From: Candidula unifasciata
Lineage: Eukaryota > Mollusca > Gastropoda > Stylommatophora > Geomitridae
Assembly: GCA_905116865.2 (NCBI GenBank)
Contig: CAJHNH020006579.1
Location: 124,001-188,000, forward strand
Direction of reading: 5' to 3'
Length of the DNA: 64,000 bases
The translations under genes were made by a program, and so were the position numbers. The stretch's first letter is position 1, and each line of letters starts with the position of its first letter. Below, piece after piece: positions 1 through 10,450 of the stretch. Under the pieces are notes generated by a model. That model worked only from the letters and a program-made list of their open reading frames with translations. It had not been told where the DNA came from and searched no databases.

Positions 1-36
1 TATGTATGTATGTACGTATGTACATACGTATGTATG

Positions 37-128
<92 letters not shown>
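1..128. repeat. TATG/TA microsatellite
   Basis: TATG/TACG units pass into a pure (TA)n run up to the Helitron 5' end at 129. The short open frame across it encodes only Tyr-Ile repeats and is not a gene. Confidence 0.95.
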
Positions 129-131
<3 letters not shown>

Positions 132-769
132 ATATATATAAAAATCAATGTTTGTGTGTTTGTTTGGTCTCTATAGACTCGGAAACTACTGAACCGATTT
201 AGCTGAAATTTTCAGGATATGTTTGTTGTGATACCGGATTTTGAACCGTCGTGGTTTGAAATTCAACCTGTCACTGTTAGAGATAGGTGACCACAATTTA
301 TGCCAAAATATACGCAACTAATATTTATAACTTTAGTGATTTCTAATTATAGCCACGTTAGTAATTGCGCATGCGCCGTATTTACCATTCGCCGGCGAGT
401 TACATGCAGTCAACGCCTTCTCTAATACTAATACATAGAGTAGGTCGTGGTACAGCAAACAAGACTATCTCTATATTTGCCACAATAACCATATTAAACA
501 CGATTTCTATTTTCTGTTTTTTTTTCAAACAACCTTCGATGGGGGGGGGGGGGGGGGCAATCAAGGACTATCTCGACGTCGGCGCAGACATTGACTGCGT
601 CATTAACTTCATTAGACAGGTGCGATTTCCATTGTCTTTCTTTTCTAAAAACCTTTGATGAGGGAGAGGGTACTATGTGGATTTAGTTGTGGGGGGGGGG
701 GGGGGGGGTGAGGGGGATCAAAGACTATCTCAAATTACGCCACAGCAACGCGTGGCCGGGTACAGCTAG
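129..769 (+). mobile_element. Non-autonomous Helitron, complete ends
   Basis: It starts with TC inside a TA-rich target (A at 128) and ends CTAG at 766-769, followed by T, as expected for Helitron insertion between A and T. Just before the end is a hairpin with stem GCCAC/GTGGC and loop AGCAACGC. The same 3' end occurs at 39712-39745. The 5' part reads about CTCGGAAACTACTGAACCGA, also shared with the 37936 element. Two long poly-G tracts (541-557 and about 690-708) lie inside. No Rep/helicase coding is seen, so it would depend on an autonomous partner. Confidence 0.85.
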
Positions 770-1029
770 TATATATATATAAATACATACATATATATAT
801 ATACATACTAATATATATACACACGTGTATATACAAGGTCAAACAATTAAGTAATGAGACTGATTTTATTATGGCCAAGACAAAAAGCCATCTATGAAGC
901 AAAGCATGGAATCTAAAGAAGCGACATTCATCTATGATCTAGCAACTTTTCATCGCCACTCGATTAGCAGACAACAAAAAAGCTGCCATTTTGTTGACCT
1001 AATTAGAGGTGCATTGTTATGTAATCAGC

Positions 1030-1525
1030 ATGGAGCAAAAAGCTAACATTAAATTCTTTTAAAAACTCGGAAAATTGCAATTGAAACAGTTAAACTGATG
1101 CAACAAGTTTATGGGGAAAATTGTTTATCTCGTGCACAAATTTTCAGGTGGTATTTATGATTCAAAAGTGGTGTGGAAATGATTACTAATGCACCTAGAC
1201 CTGGACGCCAAATTTCTGTTTGTAATGATAAACTCATTGCAAAAGTCAGAGAAAAGATATAAGAAGACCATTGTTTTACTGTGAAGATGATGGCAGATGA
1301 AACTGGTGTTAATAGAGAGACCATTCATAACATTTTAGTTCAAAATTTTGGCCAAAAAAAACGTGTATGCTGGTTTGTACCACATTCGTTGTCTGATGAC
1401 CAAAAACATCAGCAGGTTGAGTACACAAGAGACATCCTCAAAACAAGAATTTTTTGCCCAAAAACAAGTGTGTGTTCTCAGCCTTCCACTTGATTCCCAG
1501 ATTTGTCTCCCTGTAATTATTTTCT
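1030..1525 (+). pseudogene. Mariner transposase remnant, N-terminal part
   Basis: The frame starts MEQKANIKFF and continues through the paired helix-turn-helix region, recognisable by the SRAQIFRWY, APRPGRQIS and DETGVNRETIHNIL motifs. Stops occur at about codon 11 and near 1261, and frameshifts are present. After the segment reading QVEYTRDILKT the frame jumps to CPKTSVCSQPS, so the central part holding the first two catalytic Asp residues is missing. The C-terminal remainder (FPDLSPCNYFLFPK, then KGRFFNDIDDIQRAV up to a TGA at 5038-5040) is split by the RTE insertion. It cannot encode an active enzyme. Confidence 0.85.
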
Positions 1526-1881
1526 ATTCCCAAAATACCTGGGGTAGGAGCCTGTCCTACTACTAGGCGCGTCCACCAGGTGGCGGATGGTGGAAAGGCC
1601 TCTAGATATAGAGGTTAGCCACGAATATATTGAATAAGTGGCCGTGGACCAAAACAGGTGATGGTCATTGAGAGGAGGCGAGTTAGTTGGTGGGACAGCT
1701 AACTCTATAAAATACCTCAAAACTCTACGACATGGCCATCGGCGGGTAAGAGGCGCCATAACCTCTCCCCCCTGCTGCCTTGCAGGGTAAGTCTTTTTAG
1801 AACAAAGGCTATTGGAGTCAAACCATATACAAACCGGCGGAAGGCAAGGGGAAACCACCGCTGTACTATCCCAAGAAAATC

Positions 1882-4629
1882 ATGCCTCAAAATAATACGT
1901 ATTCAGATAACGACGGGAATGGGGATTTCGGTGGAATCACCTCGTCCGGTAGGGAGCATCATGTTCTACGGGTGATACCAGACCGTCATCCAGTTACTGT
2001 AGAAAAAGTAAATGGTAGAAACATCATGAACATTGGTACATGGAATGTCAGAACACTTGTACAAAACGGAAAACTGGATAACATCAAGATGGAAATGAAG
2101 AGAATGAACATCAACAAACTAGGAATTAGTGAAATGAGATGGCCAGGAGCAGGGGAAAAGTATTCAGATCAGCACAGAATTATCTACTCAGGTGGGAAGG
2201 AATATAGTAAGGGAGTTGGTATTGTTTTGGATCCAAAGAACTTAAAAACTGTTAAAGGATTTTGGACAATATCAGATAGAGTACCATTAGTAAAACTTCG
2301 CGGCAGACCGTTTGACATCAACTTAGTACAGATTTATGCCCCAACAGCAGATAGTTCAGAGGAAGACATTGACGCATTTTATGATGAGTTAGACATGGCT
2401 GTTGATCAATACAAAAACTGTGAAGTAACAATGGTACTTGGAGATTTCAACGCAAAAGTAGGAAGTGAAAAAGTGTACGGAATAACGGGTGGCTATGGAC
2501 TAGGAGAAAAGAATGTGAGAGGTGACAGATTAATAGCATGGGCTGAGTCGCGCAGCATGATAATAGGTAACACCTGGTTTAAACACCATCCTCGAAGATT
2601 GTGGACTTGGAAAAGTCCTGGTGATAATGTCCGCAATCAGATTGATTATATTTTGATTTCAAGAAGATTCCAGAGCAGCTTAGTTGGAACAAAAACTAGA
2701 CCAGGGGCAGACTGCTTTAGTGACCATGTTCCAGTTGTAGAAAAAATTAGAATAAAACTAAAGAACGTTAGAAAAACACCACAGAACATCAAGTTAAATT
2801 TAGGAATTCTTAGAACGGATAAAGAAATTAAGGAACAGTACAATGTCACTGTACAAAACCGGTATAATGCAATGGAAATTATACAGACTATTGATGAACA
2901 ATGGGTTATGTTGCGTGAGTCAATTCAGCAGACATCAAAAGAGACAATCCCACCAACCCATACAGTTGCAAAACAGAAATGGATGTCAACCGAAATTCTG
3001 CAGTTGATGGATGAAAGAAGGAAGAAAAAGAATGATAAAGAAGAATACTCTAGAATACAAAAAGAAATAGTGAACAAATGCAAAGTGGCTAAAGAAGCCT
3101 GGCTGAATCAAATGTGTACAGAGATTGGGGAAAATCACGGGAAAGACTCACATTCCATGTACCAACAGATAAATATGTTAACAGGAAAGATGCCACGTAA
3201 CAGCACTGGATGTTTGAAATCAAAGGATGGTGACTTATTAATGGGACATAGTTATATAATTAACATATGGACAGAGTATACAGGGGAATTGTATGATGAT
3301 AATAGACCAGACGTAGAACTGCAGACCAACAATCATAGTCCACCAATAATGACTGCAGAAGTTGAGGATGCAATACATCATATGAAGAAAGGAAAAGAAC
3401 CCGGGCCAGACAACATCTCACTGGAAGAAATCGAAGCACTGGGAAATTTTGGAATTGAAATAATAACTAAACTTTTAAATGATATTTATAACAGTGGGTA
3501 TATTCCAAATGACCTTTTAAAATCCATATTTATAGCTCTGCCGAAGAAACCAAGCACTTTAAAATGTGAAGACCATCGCACAATAAGTCTTATGAGTCAC
3601 ATGACTAAGATTTTACTGAGAATAATTATGAGAAGAATAAGAAACAAAATTAAACCAGAAATCAGGGATGAACAATGTGGATTTGTAGAAGGAAAAGGTA
3701 CAAACAATGCCATATACATCCTAAGGACATTGTCAGAAAGAGCTATAGAAGTAAAGACTGATTTGTACTTATGCTTCATAGACTATACAAAAGCATTTGA
3801 CTGTGTGAAGCATGAAGAAGTAATCAAACTGTTAGAAAAATTAAACATTGATGGGAAAGATCTAAGAATAATAAAGAATATGTATTGGCAGCAAACAGCA
3901 GCTATAAGAATTAACAACTGTTTAGGTACATTTCAAAGCATAAAGAGGGATGTACAACAAGGATGTGTACTGTCACCTGATTTGTTTTCAATATACAGTG
4001 AATATATTATGAGATCTTTAATTGATATGCCCGGAATCGTGGTTGGTGGGCACAATATAAACAATTTACGTCATGCTGATGACACAGTCTTGATAGCAAC
4101 AAGTCAGAAAGAATTACAGGAAATGATAGACATTGTGGTGTTAGAAAGTGGAAGAATGGGCCTCAGTTTGAATAATGGGAAGACAGAAGTAATGATGGTA
4201 TCAAAGAAACAAATTATTCCTAAATGTGTAATAAAAGTCAATGGTGTTATTTTAAGACAAGTACAGAAATTTAAGTATCTGGGCACATGGATAACATCAG
4301 ATGGAAGATGCATAACTGAAATAAGAAACAGAATTGGACAGGCAAAAACTGCATTTTATAAAATGAAAAACATCTTGTCCAATATATCCTTGTCATTGAG
4401 AGTTAAAAAAAGAATTCTTGCTTGCTACATACATCCAGTTTTAACATATGGATGTGAATCCTGGACAATCGGTAGGCAGGCCAAACAATTTTTAGAGGCC
4501 TCAGAGATGTGGTTTTACAGAAGAATGCTTAGAATACCTTGGACAGCCAAAAAGAGCAACCTAGAGGTTTTAAAAGAGGCGGGAGCCCGAAGACAACTTA
4601 TCACTGACATCAGAAGGAGACAGTCATAA
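1882..4629 (+). CDS. RTE endonuclease/reverse transcriptase polyprotein
   Basis: The protein has 915 residues. The endonuclease covers residues about 50-290, with IGTWNVRTL at 51, GDFNAKVG at 187, NQIDYILISRR, and the catalytic SDH at 280. The reverse transcriptase covers about 500-780, with FIDYTKAFD (first catalytic Asp) at 632, QQGCVLSPDLF at 692 and HADD at 731, where the family usually has Y/FADD. The thumb-like KYLGTW follows at 798. A TAA at 4627-4629 ends the frame just before FFGHVMRRGK. The same frame then stays open for about 71 more codons to 4845, giving the C-terminal tail of this family. These elements work by nicking target DNA and priming reverse transcription from the nick. 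The start at 1882 is the first Met of the open frame; an upstream non-AUG start cannot be excluded. Confidence 0.9.
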   Translation: MPQNNTYSDNDGNGDFGGITSSGREHHVLRVIPDRHPVTVEKVNGRNIMNIGTWNVRTLVQNGKLDNIKMEMKRMNINKLGISEMRWPGAGEKYSDQHRIIYSGGKEYSKGVGIVLDPKNLKTVKGFWTISDRVPLVKLRGRPFDINLVQIYAPTADSSEEDIDAFYDELDMAVDQYKNCEVTMVLGDFNAKVGSEKVYGITGGYGLGEKNVRGDRLIAWAESRSMIIGNTWFKHHPRRLWTWKSPGDNVRNQIDYILISRRFQSSLVGTKTRPGADCFSDHVPVVEKIRIKLKNVRKTPQNIKLNLGILRTDKEIKEQYNVTVQNRYNAMEIIQTIDEQWVMLRESIQQTSKETIPPTHTVAKQKWMSTEILQLMDERRKKKNDKEEYSRIQKEIVNKCKVAKEAWLNQMCTEIGENHGKDSHSMYQQINMLTGKMPRNSTGCLKSKDGDLLMGHSYIINIWTEYTGELYDDNRPDVELQTNNHSPPIMTAEVEDAIHHMKKGKEPGPDNISLEEIEALGNFGIEIITKLLNDIYNSGYIPNDLLKSIFIALPKKPSTLKCEDHRTISLMSHMTKILLRIIMRRIRNKIKPEIRDEQCGFVEGKGTNNAIYILRTLSERAIEVKTDLYLCFIDYTKAFDCVKHEEVIKLLEKLNIDGKDLRIIKNMYWQQTAAIRINNCLGTFQSIKRDVQQGCVLSPDLFSIYSEYIMRSLIDMPGIVVGGHNINNLRHADDTVLIATSQKELQEMIDIVVLESGRMGLSLNNGKTEVMMVSKKQIIPKCVIKVNGVILRQVQKFKYLGTWITSDGRCITEIRNRIGQAKTAFYKMKNILSNISLSLRVKKRILACYIHPVLTYGCESWTIGRQAKQFLEASEMWFYRRMLRIPWTAKKSNLEVLKEAGARRQLITDIRRRQS

Positions 4630-4845
4630 TTTTTCGGCCATGTTATGAGAAGAGGGAAAATAGAACATGTTGTGACCACTGGAAAGATCTGTGGAAGGAG
4701 GGATAGAGGAAGACAACGAGAGAAGATGCTTGACAGTCTTGTTGCATGGCATAGAGGTGTGTCGGCACATGAACTGATACATGCTGCAGGAGATCGCGGA
4801 TTATGGAGAGGCATGATCACCCACGCCAGTCGGCAAGGCACCTGA
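4630..4845 (+). pseudogene. RTE C-terminal tail after in-frame TAA
   Basis: In frame with the polyprotein, this stretch encodes FFGHVMRRGKIEHVVTTGK and ends with HASRQGT and a TGA. Copies at 11665 (antisense) and 60600 have a Ser codon (TCA) where this copy has TAA, so the tail was once part of the protein. The copy at 42580 has the same TAA. Confidence 0.85.
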
Positions 4846-5134
4846 TGATGATGATGATGATGATTCCCAAAATTAAAGTTACAATTGAAAGGACGCTTCT
4901 TCAACGATATCGATGACATCCAAAGGGCCGTAACATCGACTTTAAGGGCCATAACAACAGAAGAACTACAGAGGTCGTTCCAGTGTTTGTTAGATCGTGC
5001 CACTTGCTGTATCAATGCACAAGGGGCTTACTTTGAATGAGATACAGGTTTTATCTTCAACTGTTGATTATTTTAATTTTTATGGAATTAGTCTCATTAC
5101 TTAATTGTCGGACTTTGTACATACAAATATATAT

Positions 5135-5349
5135 GCCAGCGTCTGTGGCTAAGGCAATGCAACCCTGCTTCGTAATGCCGGGGTTGATTCCAGCTGCGGA
5201 TGATTTGTCTTGCGTTATTTTCGACTGTGGTACAGAGAGCTGGTGGTGGCAAACCAATGAACATGAAATTTGCCTATAAAAACCTCAACAGCTAAAAAAT
5301 GCTGGGGTTGGTACTGCAACGTCCTGTAAGGGATATACAACTAACTTTT
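5135..5349 (+). mobile_element. tRNA-derived SINE, family 1
   Basis: The head, GCGTCTGTGGCTAAGGC, resembles a pol III A box. A B-box-like GGTTGATTCC follows, and the tail ends near CAACTAACTTTTTA. Copies of the same body and tail are at 14032-14250 and 33690-33908, sharing the AAAAATGCTGG-TTGGTT block. No clear TSD was seen. Confidence 0.8.
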
Positions 5350-5980
5350 TAAACATATTCACACGCACGCACGCGCGCTTGCACGCACGCAAGCACACAC
5401 ACACACACATCCCAACATCTTTTATTTCTTTAAAAGTGATGTTATCTGGCTCTGAGAGTCACTTTTCCTTATATGATGCACAACATTTACTCCTGCCATC
5501 AACATTGATTTCCCTTATGTTGGGCATGTGTCATCTATAATTGTGTTACCTTTTGAGCCAATAAGAAACAAAACATTGAAAGTTCATTTTCTGAAAGCAA
5601 CTGTGGTTTTTGTTTACCCAATGAGTAAGAAAAACCACATTATTTTGAAAATAATGTACAGTGAAGTCAGACCCATTCTAGTAAATGATTGTCTATTACT
5701 GTAGTGTTCAGTGGCTGAAGATTGAAATCAATTGAAGTCTAAAATCAGTCACTTTATATGCACTGTCCATCTGTCACCAACAATTAATATTCATTCAGAA
5801 GGAAAGAAAAATGGTTGCAAAATTGAATTATCAGACAAATATTGCCTGTATTAATTTGGTTAATCAGACATGACAAAACACAGCAGGGTAATTGATCTTG
5901 CACAGATGTCTGAGTAACTGCTACTGCCATTGTGTTTCACCTCTGTAAGCTCAATAGTAAAGTGAAAAATACAGGTCCCT
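5350..5980. other. Mostly unassigned intergenic DNA
   Basis: It opens with a short ACGC/AC microsatellite (about 5362-5410). The rest is AT-rich with no open frame, tRNA-like box or terminal repeat that I recognise. Confidence 0.5.
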
Positions 5981-6226
5981 TTACACACCAGTGGTAAATC
6001 GGGCATTTGAGGCTAGACTCCCATTTTTATAGACCAACCGGCCCTCGATGGCTGATGTGGTCAACATTATGCCGACTGCCTGACTTCTCAGGATTTTGCG
6101 TGGTACCCATTTAAGGCTGGGTCAACACAGGAGCCAAGGTTGTGCTTAGAAAATATCCGGTATCATGCAGATTTGAACCAACGTCCTTCGGATCCACACA
6201 TGAGCATCTGTGCAAGCTTAATACTT
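5981..6226 (-). mobile_element. tRNA-derived SINE, family 2
   Basis: On the minus strand a B-box-like GTTGGTTCAAATC lies near the head, followed by the body ACCCAGCC..GGGTACCA..GTCAGGCAGTCGGC. This body is shared with the copies at 17320-17566 (-) and 17596-17881 (+). Confidence 0.75.
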
Positions 6227-7169
6227 ATCATATATATTTCAGTACTTGTTCACCGAAAATGTGACCTCATACTAAGAGACACCCAAGAATAACAGTGTTA
6301 CTCCATAAGCATTGAATACACTTTCCTGATCCTCTGTGAAGACAGATATAATCATAATTAAGATAGATGTTTACGCTTTGTCTATCAGTGAGGTTCATCA
6401 TCTGGATATGCTAGGTTCAAATTCATGTGTTACAACACACTTGTTTATATTGTTTACTTTTATAAATCTCTGAACATGAATACACATAAACCAATTTGGA
6501 TAGTAAAAGGTAATGAACAAGTGGCCAGTAAGGCACAAATACAAGTAGAACAATGAATCTGACGCTAAACTGACAGTGATCTGGAGATAAAGCCTGGCAA
6601 AGCTAGTCTATGACAGTCATTTGTCACATTTTCCCCCATCAAATTATCTGTATTTCCAAGCATCATAGATGACAACTTTTATTGCTGATGCGAAATTTTC
6701 TGCAAATCATAAATTTTAAAATGACTCAATTTACAGCAGATCGCAATGAGAGCAAGCAGGGAAGGAAAAAATATTAATTTACTAAAGCAGTGAACTGATT
6801 AATAAATGCAAGGTCATGTCAATCAGAACATGTAAATAAGCACCCCATCTCTCTTAGCAGTTATCCCATCTCATTCGGATTGGATACACATCTAAATTAC
6901 CCATGAAACTAACATGTAAAACTAGTTGCATTTTAGATGTGATGTTTCTTTAGTTTGTGCACTGATGTCAAACTGCATGTTGAATCACTACATGGAAGTC
7001 TTTGATTGATGCCCTGCAAAACAGAGGATTTTTTTTTATTGAAAATTGCACCATTTAGTTGTTCTATATACCAGCTAATTGTTTTTCTCATTCTCACAGA
7101 CTCCTACAACTCTAGGGCAACATATCTGTATGTGAGCTGCATTTACATACATACATAAATCTAACAAAC
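6227..7169. other. No recognisable feature
   Basis: AT-rich DNA with no long open frame and no repeat match to the rest of the window. Confidence 0.5.
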
Positions 7170-7612
7170 ATAAAATAAACCAATCAAGTTTCAGGCCAAA
7201 TGGCACCAATTGTGAAATGCAAGCATATGAATATGAATACTACAAGGGCACTGTTGAACACAATATTGTTTTGATTACGTACGATGCTAGGTGTAACAAG
7301 GAAACATTGATTAGGAATTATGATATCAGGAGCAGTCAGGAGCACAGAACCAATAATGAATATCTGTAGACAACAGATCAAATGGTTCAGCCATGCAACA
7401 AGATTGCCATCAGACAGGGCACCACAGAGAGAAATGTTATACAGATACAGCGGTAACAGAGCCAGAGGTCGACCATGCAGAAGATGACCGCAAAAATATC
7501 AGAGACACTGAAAAGTACTATATATGTCGCGTACAGAAGGGCCAGTTCCAGAGACCTCTTCCTGCCTGATGCCGCTAGGCATTCCAGGAGTAGAGTAAAG
7601 AAGAAGAGAAGA
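7170..7612 (+). pseudogene. LINE 3'-end remnant
   Basis: A broken frame resembles the C-terminal tail of LINE reverse transcriptases: a segment like QIKWFSHATRLPSD, then RARGRPCRR, then SSRDLFLPDAARHSR. It finishes in a purine-rich GAAGAAGAGAAG tail. The block at 62555-62703 has a similar ending (RARNRTLYLP, then a GAA repeat), so both may be 3' ends of one family. 5' truncated, with several stops. Confidence 0.65.
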
Positions 7613-8149
7613 CCGAGCCACACAAGAAGCCGTCTGTTTGTTTTCATCTTATGTATTACTGATAATTAGTGAAGCTGTATTACATCTTTGGTTTAATTCA
7701 CGCCTGAGACTTATGAGTGCAGCTGTGATTGCCATCATGCTTAAATGTAAAACTTTATTATGAATTTTTCCAGTGAAAATATATCAATCAGTGTAAATAA
7801 ACGATACTGTAATCATCAACATTAACCACTTGTTAAATATCTACACCAGTTTGCCCTACACAACAATCTCTGCACTTAATTGCACAGGATAATGAAATTT
7901 TATAGCAGTGCCCTGGAAGCTTAAGTCAAGAGCAAGTGAGAAAATTGTGACACAGGGAATTAAAAAAAATAACACAAGACCAATATGATAAGAAGCAGAT
8001 CAAGGAGAGAGTTGAGTAGAAGGGAAACAGGGTGGAAGCACCAAAAAACAGTATCAGTGGTAGCTATAATGGTTAGGGAAATAATGATATTAGTTGCAAT
8101 GATATTGGCAGTAAAAGTAGCAGTGCCAAAAGTAGTAGCATAAGTCATA

Positions 8150-8335
8150 ATGATGATGATTAAGTCAGACTCTGAGACTCCCCATGTGGGTTCCGGGGCC
8201 CCAATGTGGGGATAAAAGAATAAACCTACGCCCCTAACAAGCATGTCATGAGGGTCAACTAATGAGGGATGTTTCCATTGGAGTCAGAGTGCATCAGAAT
8301 GAGGAACCAACAGTTCTGAATTGGAGTTTACATAC
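8150..8335. repeat. Dispersed repeat R1, copy a
   Basis: It shares GTCAGAGTGCATC, AACAAGCATGT and GGAACCAACAGT blocks in the same order with 9178-9425. The last part recurs at 40545-40650. No coding capacity or terminal repeats were seen. It may be a LINE 3' UTR or a SINE body. Confidence 0.6.
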
Positions 8336-8574
8336 AATGAATGTGAAGAAGAGACTAAAGAGATATACAATTATCATGAGTAATAAAATGCATAAAGTTT
8401 GAATATAAACACAATCAAAAACATTATAAACATTATAGTAAATAAATATTACTTTCCAAATGCATATTTAATGCACAGAAAAATAATAATCCAAGAATCA
8501 ATATTAACCAGGTTTATTTATGACACTATGTGCTGGGTGAAAATTAGGTTGTTGTTTTTTGTTTTAATGACAAC

Positions 8575-8760
8575 AAAAGAGCACAGACTGGACAGAGAAA
8601 TAGAATCAAGATGTGAAAAGGCACTGGACTTAATGAGTCACCATTACTGAAGACGAGTGATCAAGATTATATCTCTACCAATACCCAACTACCAATGCCA
8701 AAGATGGACACTGTCTAAGTGTAAGAGAGAAAAGTCATTGTATTTTTTAATTCAACATTT
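8575..8760 (+). pseudogene. LINE reverse transcriptase remnant
   Basis: The translation HRLDREIESRCEKA...IPNYQCQRWTL aligns with GKIDREIEARIQQA...TLGYQCQTWTL of the LINE at 53740-54756. A short 5'- and 3'-truncated fragment with a stop in the middle. Confidence 0.7.
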
Positions 8761-9177
8761 TGCCTGCAGTCAAAGAAGCTGTGGCTATACAGCAAGAGAA
8801 GGACAAATTAGATTAATCAATTCTACCAAAAATTATACTGCACAAACACAAATATAGTATGAGTACCATATCTGACTCAAGATCCAGCAATTCAACTCCA
8901 TTATATAATTAGCAACCAATAATGGATGACTAGCCATTTCCTGTCTGGGGATGGACAACAGACAAATGAACTGGCTTGCTCATGGTGAGAATAGCAAACA
9001 TTGTCCATGTAAATGTATTTGAAATATCTGCTTACAGTATCTTTGTGAGACATAAACAATAGAGAGGAGACACAAACTGGTAGTCTAGATTCTATTTAAA
9101 AAATGTGTTCATTAATTAAACAATTACTTCTCAGACAAAACATTTCTAATGGTGAATATCATTATGTCAGTCAACTC
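8761..9177. other. No recognisable feature
   Basis: AT-rich sequence without an open frame or repeat match. Confidence 0.4.
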
Positions 9178-9425
9178 ATCAGTTTGCTCTTCTTCCCCAT
9201 GTTCGTACTGGGGTCCCATTGTATGGAAAACAAGAATAGACCCACTACTTCCCCAACAAGCATGTAGTAGGAGCCAACTAACTGGGGTTATCCTTCGAAG
9301 TCAGAGTGCATCTGCCTGAGAGGCAAGGAACCAACAGTCTGCATACAAGTAAGTCAGATCTGTCCAATGGATGTGCATGCACCATTTAGGTTCTGGAAGA
9401 AGACTAAGGTCTGGAGATGGTGTGG
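9178..9425. repeat. Dispersed repeat R1, copy b
   Basis: The longest R1 copy. It adds CAGTCTGCATACAAGTAA and GTTCTGGAAGAAGACT, which recur near 40573-40645. An (AATG)n run follows at about 9490-9510. Confidence 0.6.
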
Positions 9426-9530
9426 GAATAACGAGAAATTTCCATCAGAGCTTGCAGATGGTAAATGTGAAGATGAAGATATGTTTAACTGAATGAATGA
9501 ATGAATGAATCAGTCAATCAAGAACTGACA

Positions 9531-9870
9531 TCACTGCACTCTGGACATTCCCACATATCCTTTGTTCCCTTCTTCAGTAGCGAACAAACAAGTTAACATG
9601 CTAATAGTACCATTTGCAACTTGATTAAAAGTCCACCTCTGTTTCCCACTCAATGTTGAATATCTTTCAGAACCTCTACACACCCTCTGCTGAATTAGTC
9701 TTTCAATGTATGGCTTCTCTATCTGTTCTATAACACTGTCCATTTGATCACAGAGACCCTTTACTGCGTCCACTTTATCATAAAGTAGCTCACTGCCAGA
9801 GGAGTGGCAGCAACTAATCTATCAGCCTGCTCATTATCTCGCACACCTGAATAAAATCTGCTGTCCCCTA
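9531..9870 (-). pseudogene. RNase H LINE C-terminal fragment
   Basis: The minus-strand frame reads DNEQADRLVAATPLA then, after a shift, MDAVKGLCDQM...RLIQQRVCRGSERYS...NQVANGTISMLT. It aligns with the end of the 23479-24495 protein (GNEQADRLAGSAQLG ... NQKATGTISIGT). It covers the last RNase H Asp and the family-specific tail. Truncated and frameshifted. Confidence 0.8.
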
Positions 9871-10174
9871 AGGCTTCATGCAAAAGGTGTTCCCTGTCCC
9901 TTGCGACTTTAAAGGGTCACTACGCAAAAAAAAAATTTTTTATTTACAGTTAGAGCAATTATTTTATATTGGTAAGTATGTGCCGCATTCAGACAACAGG
10001 CATGGCCCATGTACATACCAAAATAACTCAGATGGTTTCATTTTGCACAACAAATAATTCTCAACCTTATTCCTAGATTTGTATAAAAGAGGACAACTGA
10101 CGATTCTGGGAATACCGATGGGAAGAAAGAGACACAGAAAAAATTGAACTGTCAGTGTAAAAACAGGACAAATG

Positions 10175-10450
10175 GAGCGTTGAGTATCAACCAGATCCCC
10201 TTGTGACTACTCTGTGTATAGCTCTCATAAGACTGTGATGATCAATTTTCTGTTCCAAATTGTACATGTGCTCCCATAAGGCCTTATCAATGTCTGCCTT
10301 ATCCTGCATCAATGTTTCACTAAGTTGTGCAGAGCCAGAGAATCTGTCCGCCTGTTAATTTCCCAACACACCGGCATACCCAGAGAAAAAATCTAGACAT
10401 TGCTCTTCACTCTTGATCTCTGAAGTGAAACAAGCCACTCTATGCGAAGC
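10175..10450 (-). pseudogene. RNase H LINE fragment
   Basis: The minus strand encodes FSGYAGVLGN*QADRFSGSAQ and then DKALWEHMYNLEQKIDHHSL, matching SPGHAGVLGNEQADRLAGSAQ and EEQMDHHSL in the 23.5-24.5 kb copy. A separate copy from 9531-9870, since the two overlap in protein coordinates. Confidence 0.8.

Larger units (their letters stand above)
1537..4862 (+). mobile_element. Near full-length RTE-clade LINE
   Basis: A 3.3 kb element flanked by a perfect 11-bp duplication, ATTCCCAAAAT, at 1526-1536 and 4863-4873. It has a 345-bp 5' leader (1537-1881), one long ORF with apurinic endonuclease and reverse transcriptase, and a 3' end made of (TGA)n repeats instead of poly(A), as is usual for RTE elements. 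It sits in the FLFPK codons of the mariner transposase. The perfect duplication and open frame point to recent insertion. Related copies: 11665-12214, 41835-42818, 44425-44935 and 60540-61920. Confidence 0.93.
834..5117 (+). mobile_element. Mariner (Tc1/mariner) element, split by a LINE
   Basis: The TIRs are about 32 bp: the left begins CAAGGTCAAACAATTAAGTA at 834, and the right, read inverted, begins CAAAGTCCGACAATTAAGTA ending at 5117. Both are flanked by TA (832-833, 5118-5119). Without the nested LINE and one duplicated target copy the element is about 0.95 kb, shorter than a full mariner (about 1.3 kb). This agrees with a deletion seen in the middle of the transposase. Another copy of the same family ends at 56838. 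Confidence 0.9.

Noticed and set aside
2..202. 66-codon ORF in the left microsatellite
   Set aside because: Only a Tyr-Ile repeat from (TA)n followed by Helitron sequence.
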